The position numbers and the translations under genes are program-made. From the NCBI GenBank assembly GCA_030760725.1, contig JASWHV010000008.1, positions 47,936,057 to 48,000,056 of the forward strand: DNA of 64,000 nt, in the 5' to 3' direction. Shown one piece after another: positions 19,391-32,035 of the stretch (within the stretch, counting starts at the first letter, position 1; every line of letters starts with the position of its first letter). The notes beneath the pieces are model-generated. The model was not told the origin of the DNA. It worked only from the letters and a program-made list of their open reading frames with translations, and made no database searches. The stretch comes from Neostapfia colusana. Its lineage: Eukaryota; Streptophyta; Magnoliopsida; Poales; Poaceae.

Positions 19391-22046
19391 TATGGTAGGT
19401 GCACATTCTCAAATGGAGATTGGAGGTTCGAGCCAAGATGGGAATGACTCAACTTCATCATAAGGGCCATTGCCAACCGGATTGGGGGAAATTATGGCGA
19501 AGACGAATGAGACTCTCCAAACTCTAGTTCGGCAAGGGATAAATAGAGAAGCCCAACATCACATGCCAACCCCGAGTACTTATTTAGATTTCTTGGCGAC
19601 ACAACCGCCGGTATTTTCTGAAGCGGCTGACCGTTGTGAAGCAAATCATTGGTTATGTGTCATTGAGTCCAAGTTTGGGTTGATTCAATGTGACGGTTTC
19701 CAGAAGACTTTATTTTCTGCACATCAGCTTCACGGCTTTGCTGGAGCCTGGTGGGCGGAATACCTTGCTATCCATCCGGAAGGGCATCGTGTCACCTGGA
19801 CGGAGTTCTGGGATGCATTTCGTGCTCGCTTCGTTCCTGCTGGCATAATGCAAACAAGTCTTAACAAATACTGGAATCGACAACAAGGTGTAATGAGTGT
19901 CATTGAGTATGCGAAGGAGTTTAATCGCTTAGCTCAATATGTACCTTGAGTATTGTGCAATCACAAGCCATGAAAAGTTACCATTTTTACCGAGGGTAGA
20001 ATGTTAGGCTGCAAAATGAATTGGCTCAAGTTAGAAAAAGGAATTTTGATGAGTTTGTTAGCAGTGCTATCACTCAGGAATACTATTCTAACCTCCTCCT
20101 TGGAGAAGAAAAGAGGGATAGGGACTCATCACAGGATGATTGCAATGATGTTCCTCAGAAGTATCGTTTGGTAATTCGTTCACCTTCCGAGCGAGAGGTT
20201 CCACAAAAGGAGCAGTCATTCATGGAGTATTACAACTCTTATACTCCGCAGATGTTTTAATTACCTCAACCGCAATAACAAATTATTTCTCATGCACCCC
20301 AGTATCAACAATGTGCACCAAAATATTATTCACCTCAAGATATCGAAGACGATCAAGGTGATTATTCAGCTGAACCGAGTAGTATTCCACCTCAAATTGA
20401 CAAGAGCACAACGTTAAGAAAGCAACTGAACCTAGCAGCAACATTACGGCTGCAGGGCCAGTTCTAAATAATGATCTTGGACAGAAAAGAAAAGCCATGT
20501 CCAAAGTGGGAATTGTTAACTATGTGTCAGTCAAAAATCTGCCTGATGGAGGACCGCTTCTCACGGGCAGGTTCACCTTAAATGACAAGCCGGTTGCCAT
20601 TTTATTCGACTCGGGTGCAACATATAATTTCATTAGCAACTCGATTGTGATCCGGTATCAGATTCCAACAAATACCACAAAGGGTTCCTACCTGATTCAT
20701 TCGTCAGTAGGAGACTTATCGGCTAATGAAATCGTTTCTAAAGCACCACTGTGTTTGGGTGGAAAATTTTATCCTACCACCCTCATCATTCTCGAAGGTC
20801 AAGGAATCGATGCCATATTGGGAATGTCATGGTTAAATTTCCATAGGTCTGTTTTAGACATTGAGAATCGGAGTGTTCATTTGGACTCTCCACTTCACGG
20901 GCGTCACACTCTATTTTTCGGCAAAGCTGTGTACGATATTTCGGAAGTATGTAATGTTGAAGATCACAAGTTATAAGAAATTCCGGTAGTCTGTGAATAC
21001 CCGGATGTGTTTCCCAAAGATCTTCTGGGCATACCACCTGAGCGCGAGGTGGAATTCAAAATTGAATTGATACCGGGAACCTCACCGATATCTCGGCGAA
21101 CATACAAAATGGCTCCGAATAAATTAGCTGAATTGAAGGAGCAACTAAAAGAACTGATGTACAGGGGATTTATTCGTTCAAGTTCATCACCATGGGGTTG
21201 CTCTGCTTTATTTGTAAAGAAGAAAGATGAGACGTTAACACTATGCGTCGATTATCGTCCGTTTAATGCTGTGACGGTAAAGAACAAGTATCCACCACCA
21301 AGAATTGTTATTCTCTTCGATCAATTAGTAGGTGCTAAGGTTTTCTCCAATATGGACTTAAGAATGGGATATCATCAAATCAAGATTCGAGTGGAGGATA
21401 TTCTGAAAACAGCTTTCTCGACAGGATATGGACTCTCTGAGTATCTTGTCATATCATTTGGATTGACCAATGCTCCAGCCCACTTTATGTATCTTATGGA
21501 CCTAATGTTCATGCCGTAGTTGGATCAATTCGTCGTGGTATTTATCGACGATATCTTGGTCTATTGCAAATCAGAGGAGGAACACGCTAAACATTTGCAT
21601 ATTGTGCTCCAACGCTTGAGAGATCACAAGCTCTACGCAAAGTTTAGTAAATGTGAGTTTTGGATCAACCAAGTACCATTTCTGGACATGTTATTCCAGT
21701 GGAAGGCATCGCTGTTGATCCAAGCAAGATTGAACAAGTGCTGAAATGGAAGTCTCCAACATCAGTCCATGAAGTTCATACCTTCTTAGGTTTGGCGGGA
21801 TATTATCAGAGGTTCATCCCGAGTTTCTCCAAAATTTCTAAACCTATGATGGAGCTACTGAAAAAGGGCATCAAATATGATTGGAGCAAGCCATGTGAGA
21901 AAGCTTTTCAAGCGTTGGTGAAACACCTCCCAACAGCCCCGGTTTTAGCTCAACCGGATACAACCAAGCCCTTCAATGTTTATTGTGATGCGTCCGGCAT
22001 CGGACTTGGTTGCATACTTATGCAAGGAGGATGCGTGGTCGCATAT
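19391..22046 (+). pseudogene. G0 gag-pol pseudogene, cut within RNase H
   Basis: The gag start is probably ATG 19394 (residues MVGAHSQ), soon followed by TAA at about 19463. A gag core continues to a stop near 19947 and in another frame to about 20258. Protease lies in 20497-20976 (LFDSGATYNFIS). RT runs from 21007 (PISRRTYKMAP, SSPWGCSALFVKKKDE) with TAG at 21517-21519, then VVVFIDDILVY, then a frame change near 21685. RNase H begins at VYCDASGIGLGC and stops at 22046, where the G2 LTR starts; the knuckle region of gag is not recognisable. The order and residues match G1 throughout, so it is a dead relative. Confidence 0.9.
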
Positions 22047-22225
22047 TGTAAGGGCCCAAGTTTTTCATTTGCTAAAAGTGTTCATCACACCACACACACC
22101 TCATTTGAGGAGATCTTGTGAACATCTTTGAAGAGCAAGTAAACATCATCAACATGGTCATTAGAGATAAACTCACAAAATGCAAAAGTGGTATTTCCCA
22201 CATGCATCATATAGGGGCTGAGCAT
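22047..22225 (+). repeat. First 179 bp of the G2 5' LTR
   Basis: TGTAAGGGCCCAAG and the following CATCACACCACACACACCTCATTTGAGG block match the start of the G1 LTR. It ends in AGCAT (22221-22225), the left copy of the copia B target duplication, and continues at 55148. Confidence 0.87.
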
Positions 22226-23969
22226 TGTAGGATCGAAGTACACGTGTAATGCTACCAGAGGGGGGGTGAATGGTAGATAAAAACTTTTCAGCGGAAGCAA
22301 CAAAACACCCCTCAGCAGAAAACCGATCTGTTAAAGAAACCGTGTGTGCAACTAATCTAAACGTGTTCAACTATGACAAAACTAGTATAGATTGTAGAGA
22401 GTCAAGTCACGAAGATGTCACAAGAAGAATCATGAAAATCCGTTGAGAGAAACTCAAGTTACGATCGAAAGATCAAACAAAGGTCAATCTGTCCTACGTG
22501 AGAAAAACAGTTCTGGAATACTGCAAAGAAACTCGTGTAGATCAGAAACCACAAATTCAATGACCGTGAAATTTTCAAAGATGATAGATAATCAAGTTGT
22601 GAAGACAACCCAAGAATAATAACATCAATTGGATCTGTAAAACTCGAGTTATGATAAAACCACAGAAGCAAGGTAGTGCTGAACAGAAACTCGACGAGAA
22701 AAACTTGTCTGAAACAAGTCGGACGAACAAGGCACAAAAGTTCCTTTAGAATACGAATTTTGTTTATCAAAACACAAGAGGAACAGCCTCAAAGTCGTGT
22801 ACCCATGAGCCTTGGCCTCCCTTGCTTATTTAACCAGCCCTAAGGCCAACCCAATTCAAACTAGGACTCCTACTCCTATTTGGATTCAAACTGTAACTTT
22901 CCAATACTGCTCAAGACTCTTCTACACGCAGATAGAAGCAATTTTAAGACTTCCAAACACCTTAGGAATGTACCAAACATTTCTAAAACAACTAAACTTC
23001 ATGTCCCACGCGAAATCCTATCATAACCAACTTAAAACTTTCCATATTTGAGTCAAACACGACTCAGCCGCAGCCTGAGTCCATAACCTAGTCGGTTGGA
23101 CCTTTTCGACCAATTCTTTACGTCCACATCTCTTCATCACGTCTTGGAACCATACAGCCACGTCCATGCACTCCTTGCACACGTGCAAACATCTTCCAAC
23201 GACGTCCAAGATACCTTCATATGCATTGTTCTTGATTCAAACATACTGCACAACCTCCTGATCAACTCAACCATAATTCCTCCCGAACTTGGTTGTTGAA
23301 CCTCATCTTCTCCCTAAGACTAGTTCAATGGATCCCGTCACCAGCCATGTCTTGAACTCAAGCAACACCTGCACATGAATAAACAACCAATATTTCCGAG
23401 CACAAGTCCTCGACTTGCATCTCGTTAGTTCCGAAACTACAACATCTTACGTGAGCACCTCACATAAGCATGTTGTAAACCATAGCAAAATGATATCAGC
23501 CATAACCACCAAAACACACAAAGAACTTAGTAAAATAATACTAAGCAAACTTTCCATAAGAGTAAAGCAAGTTCGAAACATTGCAAGTTAAAAGCAAAAC
23601 CATTGCAATCAGGCTCCGAATCTTACCAAAGCTAACCGGACCTTGAACCGGAGCTTACAAAGCTAGTCGGACCTAGCGCCGGAGCTTACTAAAGCTTAGT
23701 CGGACCTAGCACGGAACTTACCAAAGCTAGTCGGACCTAGCACCGGAGCTAGCAAAAACAAGTCGGACCTAGCCAAAATAAGTCAGACCTAGACAAAGCA
23801 AGTCGGACCTTACGTCGGACCTTGCCGGAGCTACCCAAAACAAGTCGGACCTATCGTCGGACCTTGTAGGAGCTTGGACCTAGAGTCGGACCTTGTTAAA
23901 AAGGTGTTTTGGTAGTATTCAAAACTTTTATCGTCAAAGCCAATGTATTCAGCACACATAGGTCTCATA
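22226..23969 (-). repeat. 3' LTR of copia B (about 1744 bp)
   Basis: Matches 53402-55142 along its length with scattered differences. On the minus strand the outer end reads CGATCCTACA; the inner end (start) is TATGAGACC where the other copy has TGTGAGACC. It holds a run of GTCGGACCT repeats. Confidence 0.93.
23635..23895. repeat. GTCGGACCTAGC repeat run in the copia B 3' LTR
   Basis: More than ten degenerate copies of AGTCGGACCTAGC, alternating with CCGGAGCTTAC-like pieces, spaced about 15-35 bases. The same run is in the other LTR (54808-55067). It occupies the LTR position comparable to the palindromes of copia A but has a different sequence. Confidence 0.85.
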
Positions 23970-23970
23970 A

Positions 23971-24178
23971 TCTCCCCCTTGATGAATGCATTGGCAACAC
24001 CACTTAAAATCCGAACATTGGCTTATTCACATGAAAAGTTTTGAAAACAATTTCTCCCCCTTTGTAAATCAGAAATAAAATGAGAAGAAAAACAAAAATA
24101 CCAAAATTCTCCCCCTAAGAAGAATTGTGCCAAAACACTTGTGAATGTGTGCAATGTGTGATCAATTTCTCCCCCTTT
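23971..24178 (-). other. Four polypurine-tract copies upstream of the copia B 3' LTR
   Basis: The plus strand shows TCTCCCCCTT-like runs at 23971-23980, 24052-24063, 24107-24117 and 24166-24178 (minus: AAGGGGGAGA). The first abuts the LTR and is the functional position. Multiple tracts here are a reported Sirevirus trait. Confidence 0.75.
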
Positions 24179-24911
24179 GACAATGTATTCAGCAAGGTAC
24201 AAAAGAGAAATTTTAATTTGTTATGAGCACATTATAACATATACATATAAAACAAAGCTCATCCAAATCATACTATCAAGTAACTTACACTATCACATCA
24301 ATGAGATACATAAAGTAGTGTAAGCCATGCTAGAGATCAAGTGTAATTTTCAATTTAAGCAAGTCATGATCTCACAAACTTAACTATTTCAAGACCTGAA
24401 AGCATGACACTTGTTGCTGCATTTTATTTATCATTTAAAGCACAAATTTTGATCTTATGACATTTGCAAGAGATTATATGCAGCATCAACCTTATTCTAA
24501 CCAACCAAGCCAAGCTTATGTCATTTGACAGTCAGAAGCTTAAGGACATGGTTTTAGTCATACACAACTCCTTTCAAGTTCATATCTAAGTGCAATGATA
24601 AGCCATCTCAAAAGAAGAAGTGCGATGCATGCATATTCTCTTGATCTTTTCTCATTTTTTTATTTGAACATAAAAACTCAACATGTGAGTTGATTACTTG
24701 ATTAATTCTTTATGATTAAAAGCACTTGTGAGCATGCAACAAGTTCAAAACGGCAAGAAAGTTCGACCATGACCAGATTTAGTGTATGTAATTATTCCAA
24801 TTACTAGACATGGTAAAAACTACAAAATATATAACACGAGTAATGTAGTAAGAACTTTCAGCATGAAAAAGGAATCACAACGTCATATATGCATGAAATA
24901 ATATGCTCATA
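24179..24911 (-). other. Non-coding 3' region of copia B
   Basis: AT-rich sequence between the end of RNase H and the polypurine tracts. I see no env-like or other long frame, nor repeats beyond short A/T runs. Confidence 0.6.
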
Positions 24912-27900
24912 TTATTTAATTTCAGATTCACAAATAGACTTCCCAAGTTTCAAAATTCTCCCTCGATTTAAGCCATGAGGATTCATAACCCCTATTTCAC
25001 TACGAATGTAACAAAAACGAGTGAAATCCAAAGGTTTTGTAAAAATGTCAGCCAATTGTTGTTCGGTATCTACATGGTGAAGCACAATGTTCCCTTTTTC
25101 GACATTATCACGGAGAAAGTGATACCTAACGTCAATGTGCTTAGTTCTCGAATGTTGCACGGGGTTTTTAGCAATGCAAATGGCACTAGTGTTATCACAA
25201 AACAGTGGAACACTATCTAGATCAACCCCATAGTCCTTAAGTGTTTGAATAATCCAAAGAATTTGTGAGCAAGCACTAGCAGCAGCTACATATTCAGATT
25301 CGGCTGTGGATTGTGCAACTGAACTTTGTTTTCTAGAGGACCAGGCAACAAGTGAATTACCAAGAAAATTACAAGCACCAGAAGTACTTTTCCTATCAAT
25401 CCTACAACCCCCAAAATCAGCATCGGAAAAAGCTTTCAAAGTAACGGTTGAGGAAGAAGGAAGAAAAATGCCAAATTCTTGAGTTCCATGTAAGTACCTG
25501 AGAATCCTTTTGACGGCTTGACGATGTGAAGCACGTGGGGAGGCTTGAAACCGTGCACAAAGACATACGCTGAATTGTATGTCCGGTCTTGATGCCGTGA
25601 GATACAAAAGTGATCCGATCATGCTTCTATATTCTTTTTGATCAACGGGATCACAATCTTCATCAAGTTCAAGTGTTGTTGCTGTTCCCATTGGTGTCCG
25701 AAGAGACTTGCTTTTGTCCATGTTGAAGCGCCTTAGGAGATATTTTGTATACTTTGTTTGATGCACAAAGGTACCCTCCTTGGTTTGCTTAATTTGTAGC
25801 CCCAAAAAGTACGTGAGTTCTCCCATCATACTCATCTCAAATTTTGAACTCATCATAGCTAAAAACTTGGACACAAGATCATGAGAAGCACAACCAAAGA
25901 TAATATCATCCACATACACTTGAACGATTAATGAGTCATTGCCATACTTCAGCACAAAAAAGTTTTATCAACCTTGCCATGGTAAACCCCTTTTCAAATA
26001 AGAATGTTTTTAACCTATCATACCATGCTCTAGGGGCTTGTTTGAGACCGTACAAGGCTTTGGACAGTTTGTAAACATGATTAGGAAAATTTGGATTTTC
26101 AAAACCAGGTGGTTGTTTGACATAAACCTCCTCATCTATGTAGCCATTAAGAAAAGCACTTTTAACATCCATTTGATATAGCTTAAAACCTTTAGATGCA
26201 GCAAAAGCTAACAAAATTCTTATGGCTTCTAATCTAGCAACAGGAGCAAAAGTTTCATCAAAATCTAGACCTTCAACTTGTGTGAAACCTTGAGCAACAA
26301 ACCTAGCCTTATTCCTAACCACAACCCCATCCTCACTTTGTTTATTTTTAAACACCCATTTAGTTCCAATTAAAGTGTGACCTTGAGGTGGAGGTACAAG
26401 TTTCCAAACATTATTTCTTTCAAAATTTTCTAACTCTTCTTGCATGGCAATAATCCAAGATTCATTAGTGAGTGCATGTGATATATCTTTGGGTTCAAAA
26501 TAAGCAACAAAAGCAGACTGAGCATGAGAATTGGGGTCGAAAAACCTGGATCTTGTAACTCGTTCATGCAAGCTTCAAATAATTTGTTGTGGAGGATGAC
26601 TTTTCAGAATATGGAGGGGAGTGGACACTTCACAAGCTTCTTCTTCTTCATGTTCATCACAAATAGATGAGCTTGTGACGTGAGGAGGACCTGGACCAGC
26701 AATGGTGGTCGTCGGTGCTGGCTGTGAACCAAGATCAGGAGCTGGAACAATGTCATTAGCTGCTGAATTTTCGGCCAGCAGCACCACTTCTTCCTCTTCT
26801 TCAACGAAAATACTCTCCCCCTACGGATATGGATCCGGACCAGCAATATTTGAACTAGTATCTGGGCTAGCTTCATCAAAAGAAACCTCACAAGTCTCCA
26901 CAATTTTGTTAGTATCAAGTAAAAGCACACGGTAGCCTCTAGTATGGGATGGATAACCAAAAAACATGCCATCAACAGATCTAGCTTCAAATTTATCAAG
27001 ATTACCATGTTTCTTAAAAAAGAATTTGCAACCAAAGACCGTAAAGTGTGTGACACTAGGCCTATGTCCAAACCTGAGCTCATATGGTGTTTTACCTAGC
27101 TTAGCACGCATGAAAACACGATTTGAGACATAGCAAGCGGTTACAATTGCATCAGCCCAAAATTTCCTAGGAGTTTGATATTCATCAAGCATTGTCCTAG
27201 CCATCTCAACTAAGGTTCTGTTCTTTCTCTCTACAACACCGTTTTGTTGAGGTACATATGGTGAAGAAAATTGATGATCTATTGCATTTTCAGCACAAAA
27301 GTGATCAAACGATTGATTTTTAAATTCGGTTCCATTATCACTTCTAATTGCTCTTAAAGATCCTGTGTGATCAATTGATAATCTAAGAAATAAAGTTCTA
27401 AAGTGACTAAAAGCTTCATTCTTAGATGCCATAAAGTAAACCCAAGAGTATCTAGAATAGTCATCAACAATCACAAGAACATACCATTTACCTCCGAAAG
27501 ATTGAACACGTGAAGGTCCTACGGTGTCAAGGTGTAAAAGTTGACCCGGTTCAGTTGTCATGGTCATTGTGAGAGGAGCATGTGAACCTGCAACCATCTT
27601 AGCATGTCTACAAGAAGAGCACACAATTTCTTTGTCCCCTTTAATCATAGGCAGCCCATGTATGCGATCAAGAGCACTAACACGCGTGAGATGATCAAAG
27701 CCTACGTGACCAAGTCTACGATGCCAAAAATATAAACCTTTGGAATCATTTGCAACTAGACATCTATGCTTAGAGGAAGACATATCAAAATCAGCTTTAA
27801 AAACTCTTCCAAACCGAGACATGTTAAAAATAAGCTCACTATTTGATCCTACAACTTTGCAGCAGTTTTTATTGAAAATAATTTCTAGATTTTCATCTAG

Positions 27901-28137
27901 CAATTGTGAAACAGAAAGCAAGTTGTATTTCAAATTTTTGACTAGTGCCACATCCTTCAAAGTGTATTGATCATTTACTCTAACCGAACCCTTAGCAATT
28001 ATAGGAGTTGAAGAATTATCGGCAAAAGTAACATTCTCTACACGTGACACAAAAGAGAGAGAGGAGAACCATTCTTTGTTACCGATCATGTGGCGTGAGC
28101 AACCTGAATCCACAATCCAAATGTTCTCCTTCCTCAA
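24912..28137 (-). pseudogene. copia B pol: protease, integrase, reverse transcriptase, RNase H
   Basis: Read downward from 28137: protease WIVDSGCSRHM; pre-integrase HRRLGHVGF with CSSC; integrase core with HLDTVGP, RSDNGTEF and PQQNGVVERKNRTL; a Glu/Pro-rich linker; RT start WIIAMQEELENF through ALYGLKQAPRAWYD; then YVDDIIFG and RNase H (SDADFGG, ADIFTKPL) to the stop at 24912. Breaks: TAG at 26821-26823, TGA at 26575-26577 and a net frame shift at about 25936-25980, just before YVDD. Apart from these the frame is continuous and the domains look complete. The order integrase before RT is diagnostic of copia. Confidence 0.93.
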
Positions 28138-28146
28138 GCGTGTAAC

Positions 28147-28532
28147 CTACATAGAAGCACAATACGCCAATGACTCAATATTGAGGTTAGTTAAAAGGCA
28201 TTTAGGAATCCAGTACTGAGTCACACGACGTCCAGCAGGAATAACATGCGAAAGCTGAGATAAAACAGCAGGTTTATGAGTCAAAGTTTGAGATTTTTTG
28301 TTCTTAACTACTGACCTATGAGGTGTTACTTGTGTAGCACAAAAATCAGTAGCTCCGGAGGCAAAAACAGAAGGTCCGGAGGCAAAAACTGAAGCTCCGA
28401 AGGTAAACTTTGAATATTTCTGACTCATAACAGCAGGTTGCATGTTCCTGACATTCGGTTTAGTATGTGCAGCAAATTTTGCATGAGAGTTATAAGATCT
28501 AGCTTGCATTCTTTCCTTTTTATGTTGTTTAG
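28147..28532 (-). pseudogene. copia B gag, C-terminal end
   Basis: Continues gag below the S1 insertion. The last residues (YWIPKCLLTNLN) resemble the gag end of copia A (WVPKTLVTNL). It ends in a single TAG at 28147-28149, after which protease follows in the same frame within about 10 codons. The region includes three copies of a short A-S-G-rich repeat (FGASVFASG-type). Whether the TAG is programmed or a mutation is unclear. Confidence 0.75.
28528..28532. other. Target duplication TTTAG, left of S1
   Basis: Identical to 32036-32040 on the other side of S1. Confidence 0.9.
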
Positions 28533-30219
28533 TGTCACACCCGGTTTTTCCGAAGAACAACCAAGTGAATATCACATGTATGCCAGGATCATTTTCTCAT
28601 ACATGTGATGACAAATAGTGAAGCATCATTTATTACAAGCCAGGTGTCGAATTTAAATAAGTCTTACATAGCAAATGTCTCGATGGACAATAATAAGTTC
28701 ATCACATGTAAGTAAACTACCAGCGGAATATTATTCTTGAGGGCTCCGTCACAGGCGTTGCCCGGGGGTCTCCATGAACCTAGAAACCTTCTTCGGGACC
28801 AAAGTCTTGTTCATTATACACCACCTCATTATCTTGACCTGAGCAGCAATATAAACCAACAAAATATGCAAGGTTGAGTACCGATGGTACTCAGCAAGTG
28901 TGGTAAAATTATATCATGCATGGCAAGAACAAGGAGAGGTTGAACTCATGGTTAAAGCACTACGCAATTAATACCTATCACCTTAGCTTATTAAGCACCT
29001 ACATTACTACACAGGTGAAATGGTCCCAAGCTCCCATACCATCATCATAATCAAATAACCATAACATCATTTCCAATGTTAAGCTCCCCGCTTAACATCC
29101 ACAACTTCCAAAACCATCACTCCTCTAATCATGAATAAGTCCAAGCCGCTCTTGACCGTGAGCACGGCTGTCATGACAGTTTTGACTCTGCAGAGTTTGT
29201 ACTACTGTACCCACATGTAGTGATTTGATCCCCCGTTGCTGGGTGGACTAAAAGAACCTCCATTATGCCAGTGGCTACAAACCACATTCACACTTCCCAG
29301 GTGTGTAGCCAGGAGATCACTACGAAGCCTTTACAAAGGGATTCCTGACGAGCGTGGGCCCACTGAGGTTTCACCCCTAACAGCATACAAGAGGCTCCAA
29401 CCCCGCTGCAGTGGCCCCCTCTTGAGCCTTGCGGTTCATATGGTAGTCCAGCTGACACCTATTCCCCGCACCATCCAACACACCCATACTACGCCGGGGA
29501 TACACCTAATTAATTGGCCAAGCTGCCCCATCTCAGCATGTGGTTGGCACTGTAAAGCCAGGTTACATGCTCCATGAACCGGTCCTTAGGATCCAGGCCA
29601 GTACTAAACACAAACCCGAGTCTCGTGCACCCAGCACACAACCAAAACATCCAACTTGCCTTGATCCCTACCTCTACATAACTCACAATGTCTCATTCAA
29701 GAGTATGGTAAAATAAACTGATGATCTCATATCCCAAATATCCCATTCTAAGCATGGCTAAGCATATGCATAATAATAAATGACATGGTAAAATGAATCC
29801 CAACACAAGCTACAAGGAAACAAGGTAATGCAATTTCTAGGGAAACTTCCTAACATGGGTTTCATATTTTAATTGACAATGCAAATAACTCTAGCTACAC
29901 ATCCTAGCATGGGATCAAAGTGGTCAAGGACACTTGCCTCCTTCTTGCTGCTCTTGAAATGGGTAGTCCTGATCTTGGAAAGGAATAACTTGCTCTTGAG
30001 CAGGTTCTACATCATACCATCACACATAGCAAAAGAAAAACAACAATCCATAAGACATAGTTCACACTTCCACTTCATACAAACCACACATTCATATTTA
30101 TGAAAGTCATTCACCATTATATGTGTTGTGGTTACTCTATGTGTGTTGATTTGTGGCTTGCATACACTTTTAATCATGTGTATATGATTCCTACTTTGGT
30201 GTTCACATTTATACTTACA

Positions 30220-30299
<80 letters not shown>

Positions 30300-32035
30300 T
30301 TCAAATTTAAATAAATTCCTTATATTCAACTACTACACCTTTTCACTACCAAGTATGTATGAAAAGTATTTTTCTTCTCCATATGTGCCTTCAGAATTTC
30401 TACCAACCCTAAACTGAATTCTTTAGATTTTAGAAACTCCATTTATCATTTACTAGTTGCTATATTTTCAGATTTATTTTCCTATGCATAAATGTGTACT
30501 TTATTATGAAATTAGTAATACACATCATCTAAACAGAATAGGTTCTGGTCCTAAATAATTTAATAACATATTTTGACCTTTGCCTCTGATGTAAACTATT
30601 TCACAATTATTTTCCCTATTTTCTAAAACTATTCATTACTTAAAAATGTGTCCCTAAATGTGAATAATAAATTAAACAGATTCAATTCAGCCCAAAATAT
30701 GTTTTTATCTCACTCCAAAGTTTTCTAAATACTGAGAAAGTTTTTAATTTAATTATGACAATATGTTTGTCCCACTTTTTAATTTTTAAACACTAGCCAC
30801 ATATTCAATTTCCTAATTTAAATACTAAACAGGGCTAAAAAGTTAAACTTACCCCACTACAGGGTCTATAATATTATTTTCAGAATTTCTAGGGGTCTAG
30901 CTACACTTATCAGAGGTGTTTTTCCTAATTTTTATTAAGTCCAGGGGCTAAAACTGATTTTTAAATGAATTTACATGATTTTCTGGAGTTCCAGGGGCTA
31001 GATCAGATGTTTCCGGGGCTAGCTCTTATTTCCCGAGAACCCCAGGGGGTAGCACGCAAGATTTCCAGTCTTTATAACGCGGGGCTGACGTGGACCGTCC
31101 GATTTTAAACCGACTGCTGAGATTATAACGTCGAACCGTACGCGGGGATTTAAACCCTACCATGCGATTTAAAATAAACGGCGCACAAGCGGCCACGTCG
31201 CTCTGATCGAGCGCGGGTGGCGCTGCCGGCGGCGCACGGCGGCGGGAAGCGGCGATCTCGCCAGAAACTTTCGGATCTTCGGGAATTCTTCCTAGAACTG
31301 TGATTTTATGGCATAGATCGGTAGAGGGGAGGTCGGGGATCTCACCTCGGGGGTTTTCTTGAGCTCGGAGGTCCTGGAAGGTGATCGGCGACGAGGTCCG
31401 AGGTGAATTCACGGCGAGGCTCGTCGGCACTGTGTTTACACCGCAAGTCACCGAGTTTTCTGCACCTGCAAGGTTCCCCGGAGGCGGTGGATCAAGACCA
31501 GCGAGTTAGATCGGAATTTCCGAGCTTAGATCGGCCAGAATTCGCCGGAGAAGTCTCGGTTCTCACCGGAGGAAAATCGGCCGATCGCGTGGGAAAAACA
31601 GAACGAGGCCGGGGTTTTTATAGACGGGGGAGGGCGGCGGGGTGGTTTAGATCATGTCCGCGTCGCCTACGAACAGAATTCAGCGGGGATACGCCGAAAT
31701 CCCGATCGGTTTTGATTCGGGTGAGAGGGAGTCCGGCGCTGGCGCGAGGTAGACGACGATCGGGTGGGTCCTACCTGTCAGCGGAAGGAAGCGGCGCGTG
31801 CGGCTGCGGGCTGGCGCGGGCGCTGTCTGGGCCGGCTGGTGGGTTTCGGCCCACTGGCCGGTTTTTTTCTGTTTTCTCTTTCTCTTTTTCTTTTTCTATT
31901 TCTTTTCTGATTTGAGTTTAATTTGAATTCCAGTTTGAATTTGAATTTTTGCAAAACATGCAACACGTTCAAAAAATTTTAAATTCCCCTCTTAACATGA
32001 TTTAGGGTCTTAACAATATTTTTTGGGGTGTTACA
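28533..32035. mobile_element. Solo LTR S1 (3503 bp, TGTCACACCC...GGGTGTTACA)
   Basis: The ends are TG/CA with inverted CACACCC/GGGTGTT. It is flanked by TTTAG on both sides and interrupts copia B gag. It lacks a primer site, coding region or polypurine tract, so it is a single LTR left by recombination. It contains a (TA)n(TG)n tract, an AT-rich middle and a GC-rich block (about 31050-31850), which in reverse orientation resembles a promoter/leader block, so it probably belongs to a minus-strand element. The open frames in the GC block have no recognisable domain. S2 (59180) is a relative. Confidence 0.88.
30223..30299. repeat. (TA)25 followed by (TG)13 microsatellite
   Basis: Uninterrupted TA dinucleotides 30223-30272, then TG dinucleotides to 30299, inside S1. 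Confidence 0.95.

Larger units (their letters stand above)
14219..22046 (+). mobile_element. Old degraded gypsy element G0: 3' part of 5' LTR, leader, gag-pol pseudogene
   Basis: Order on the plus strand: LTR remainder, TGGTATCAGAGC primer site (17710-17721), 1.7-kb leader, then gag, protease, RT and the start of RNase H. RT and protease are clearly related to G1, but the LTR belongs to a diverged family. The start of the LTR is cut off by copia A, and RNase H is interrupted at 22046 where the G2 LTR begins. Many stops and frame changes show it is the oldest layer. The integrase and 3' LTR are not in the window. Confidence 0.87.

Noticed and set aside
22047..22121. Extension of G0 RNase H into the next 25 codons
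   Set aside because: These codons are the start of the G2 LTR (TGTAAGGG), not RNase H.
24179..24911. Possible env-like gene downstream of copia B RNase H, as in some Sireviruses
   Set aside because: No frame of useful length on the minus strand; RNase H ends at 24912 and only AT-rich sequence and polypurine tracts follow.
30223..30299. TA/TG tract as a replication origin or matrix attachment site
   Set aside because: A simple dinucleotide microsatellite inside a solo LTR explains it; no further support.
31403..31915. 170-codon plus-strand frame in S1
   Set aside because: It lies in the GC-rich LTR block, has no recognisable domain and biased Arg/Gly/Ser composition; best read as a chance frame.
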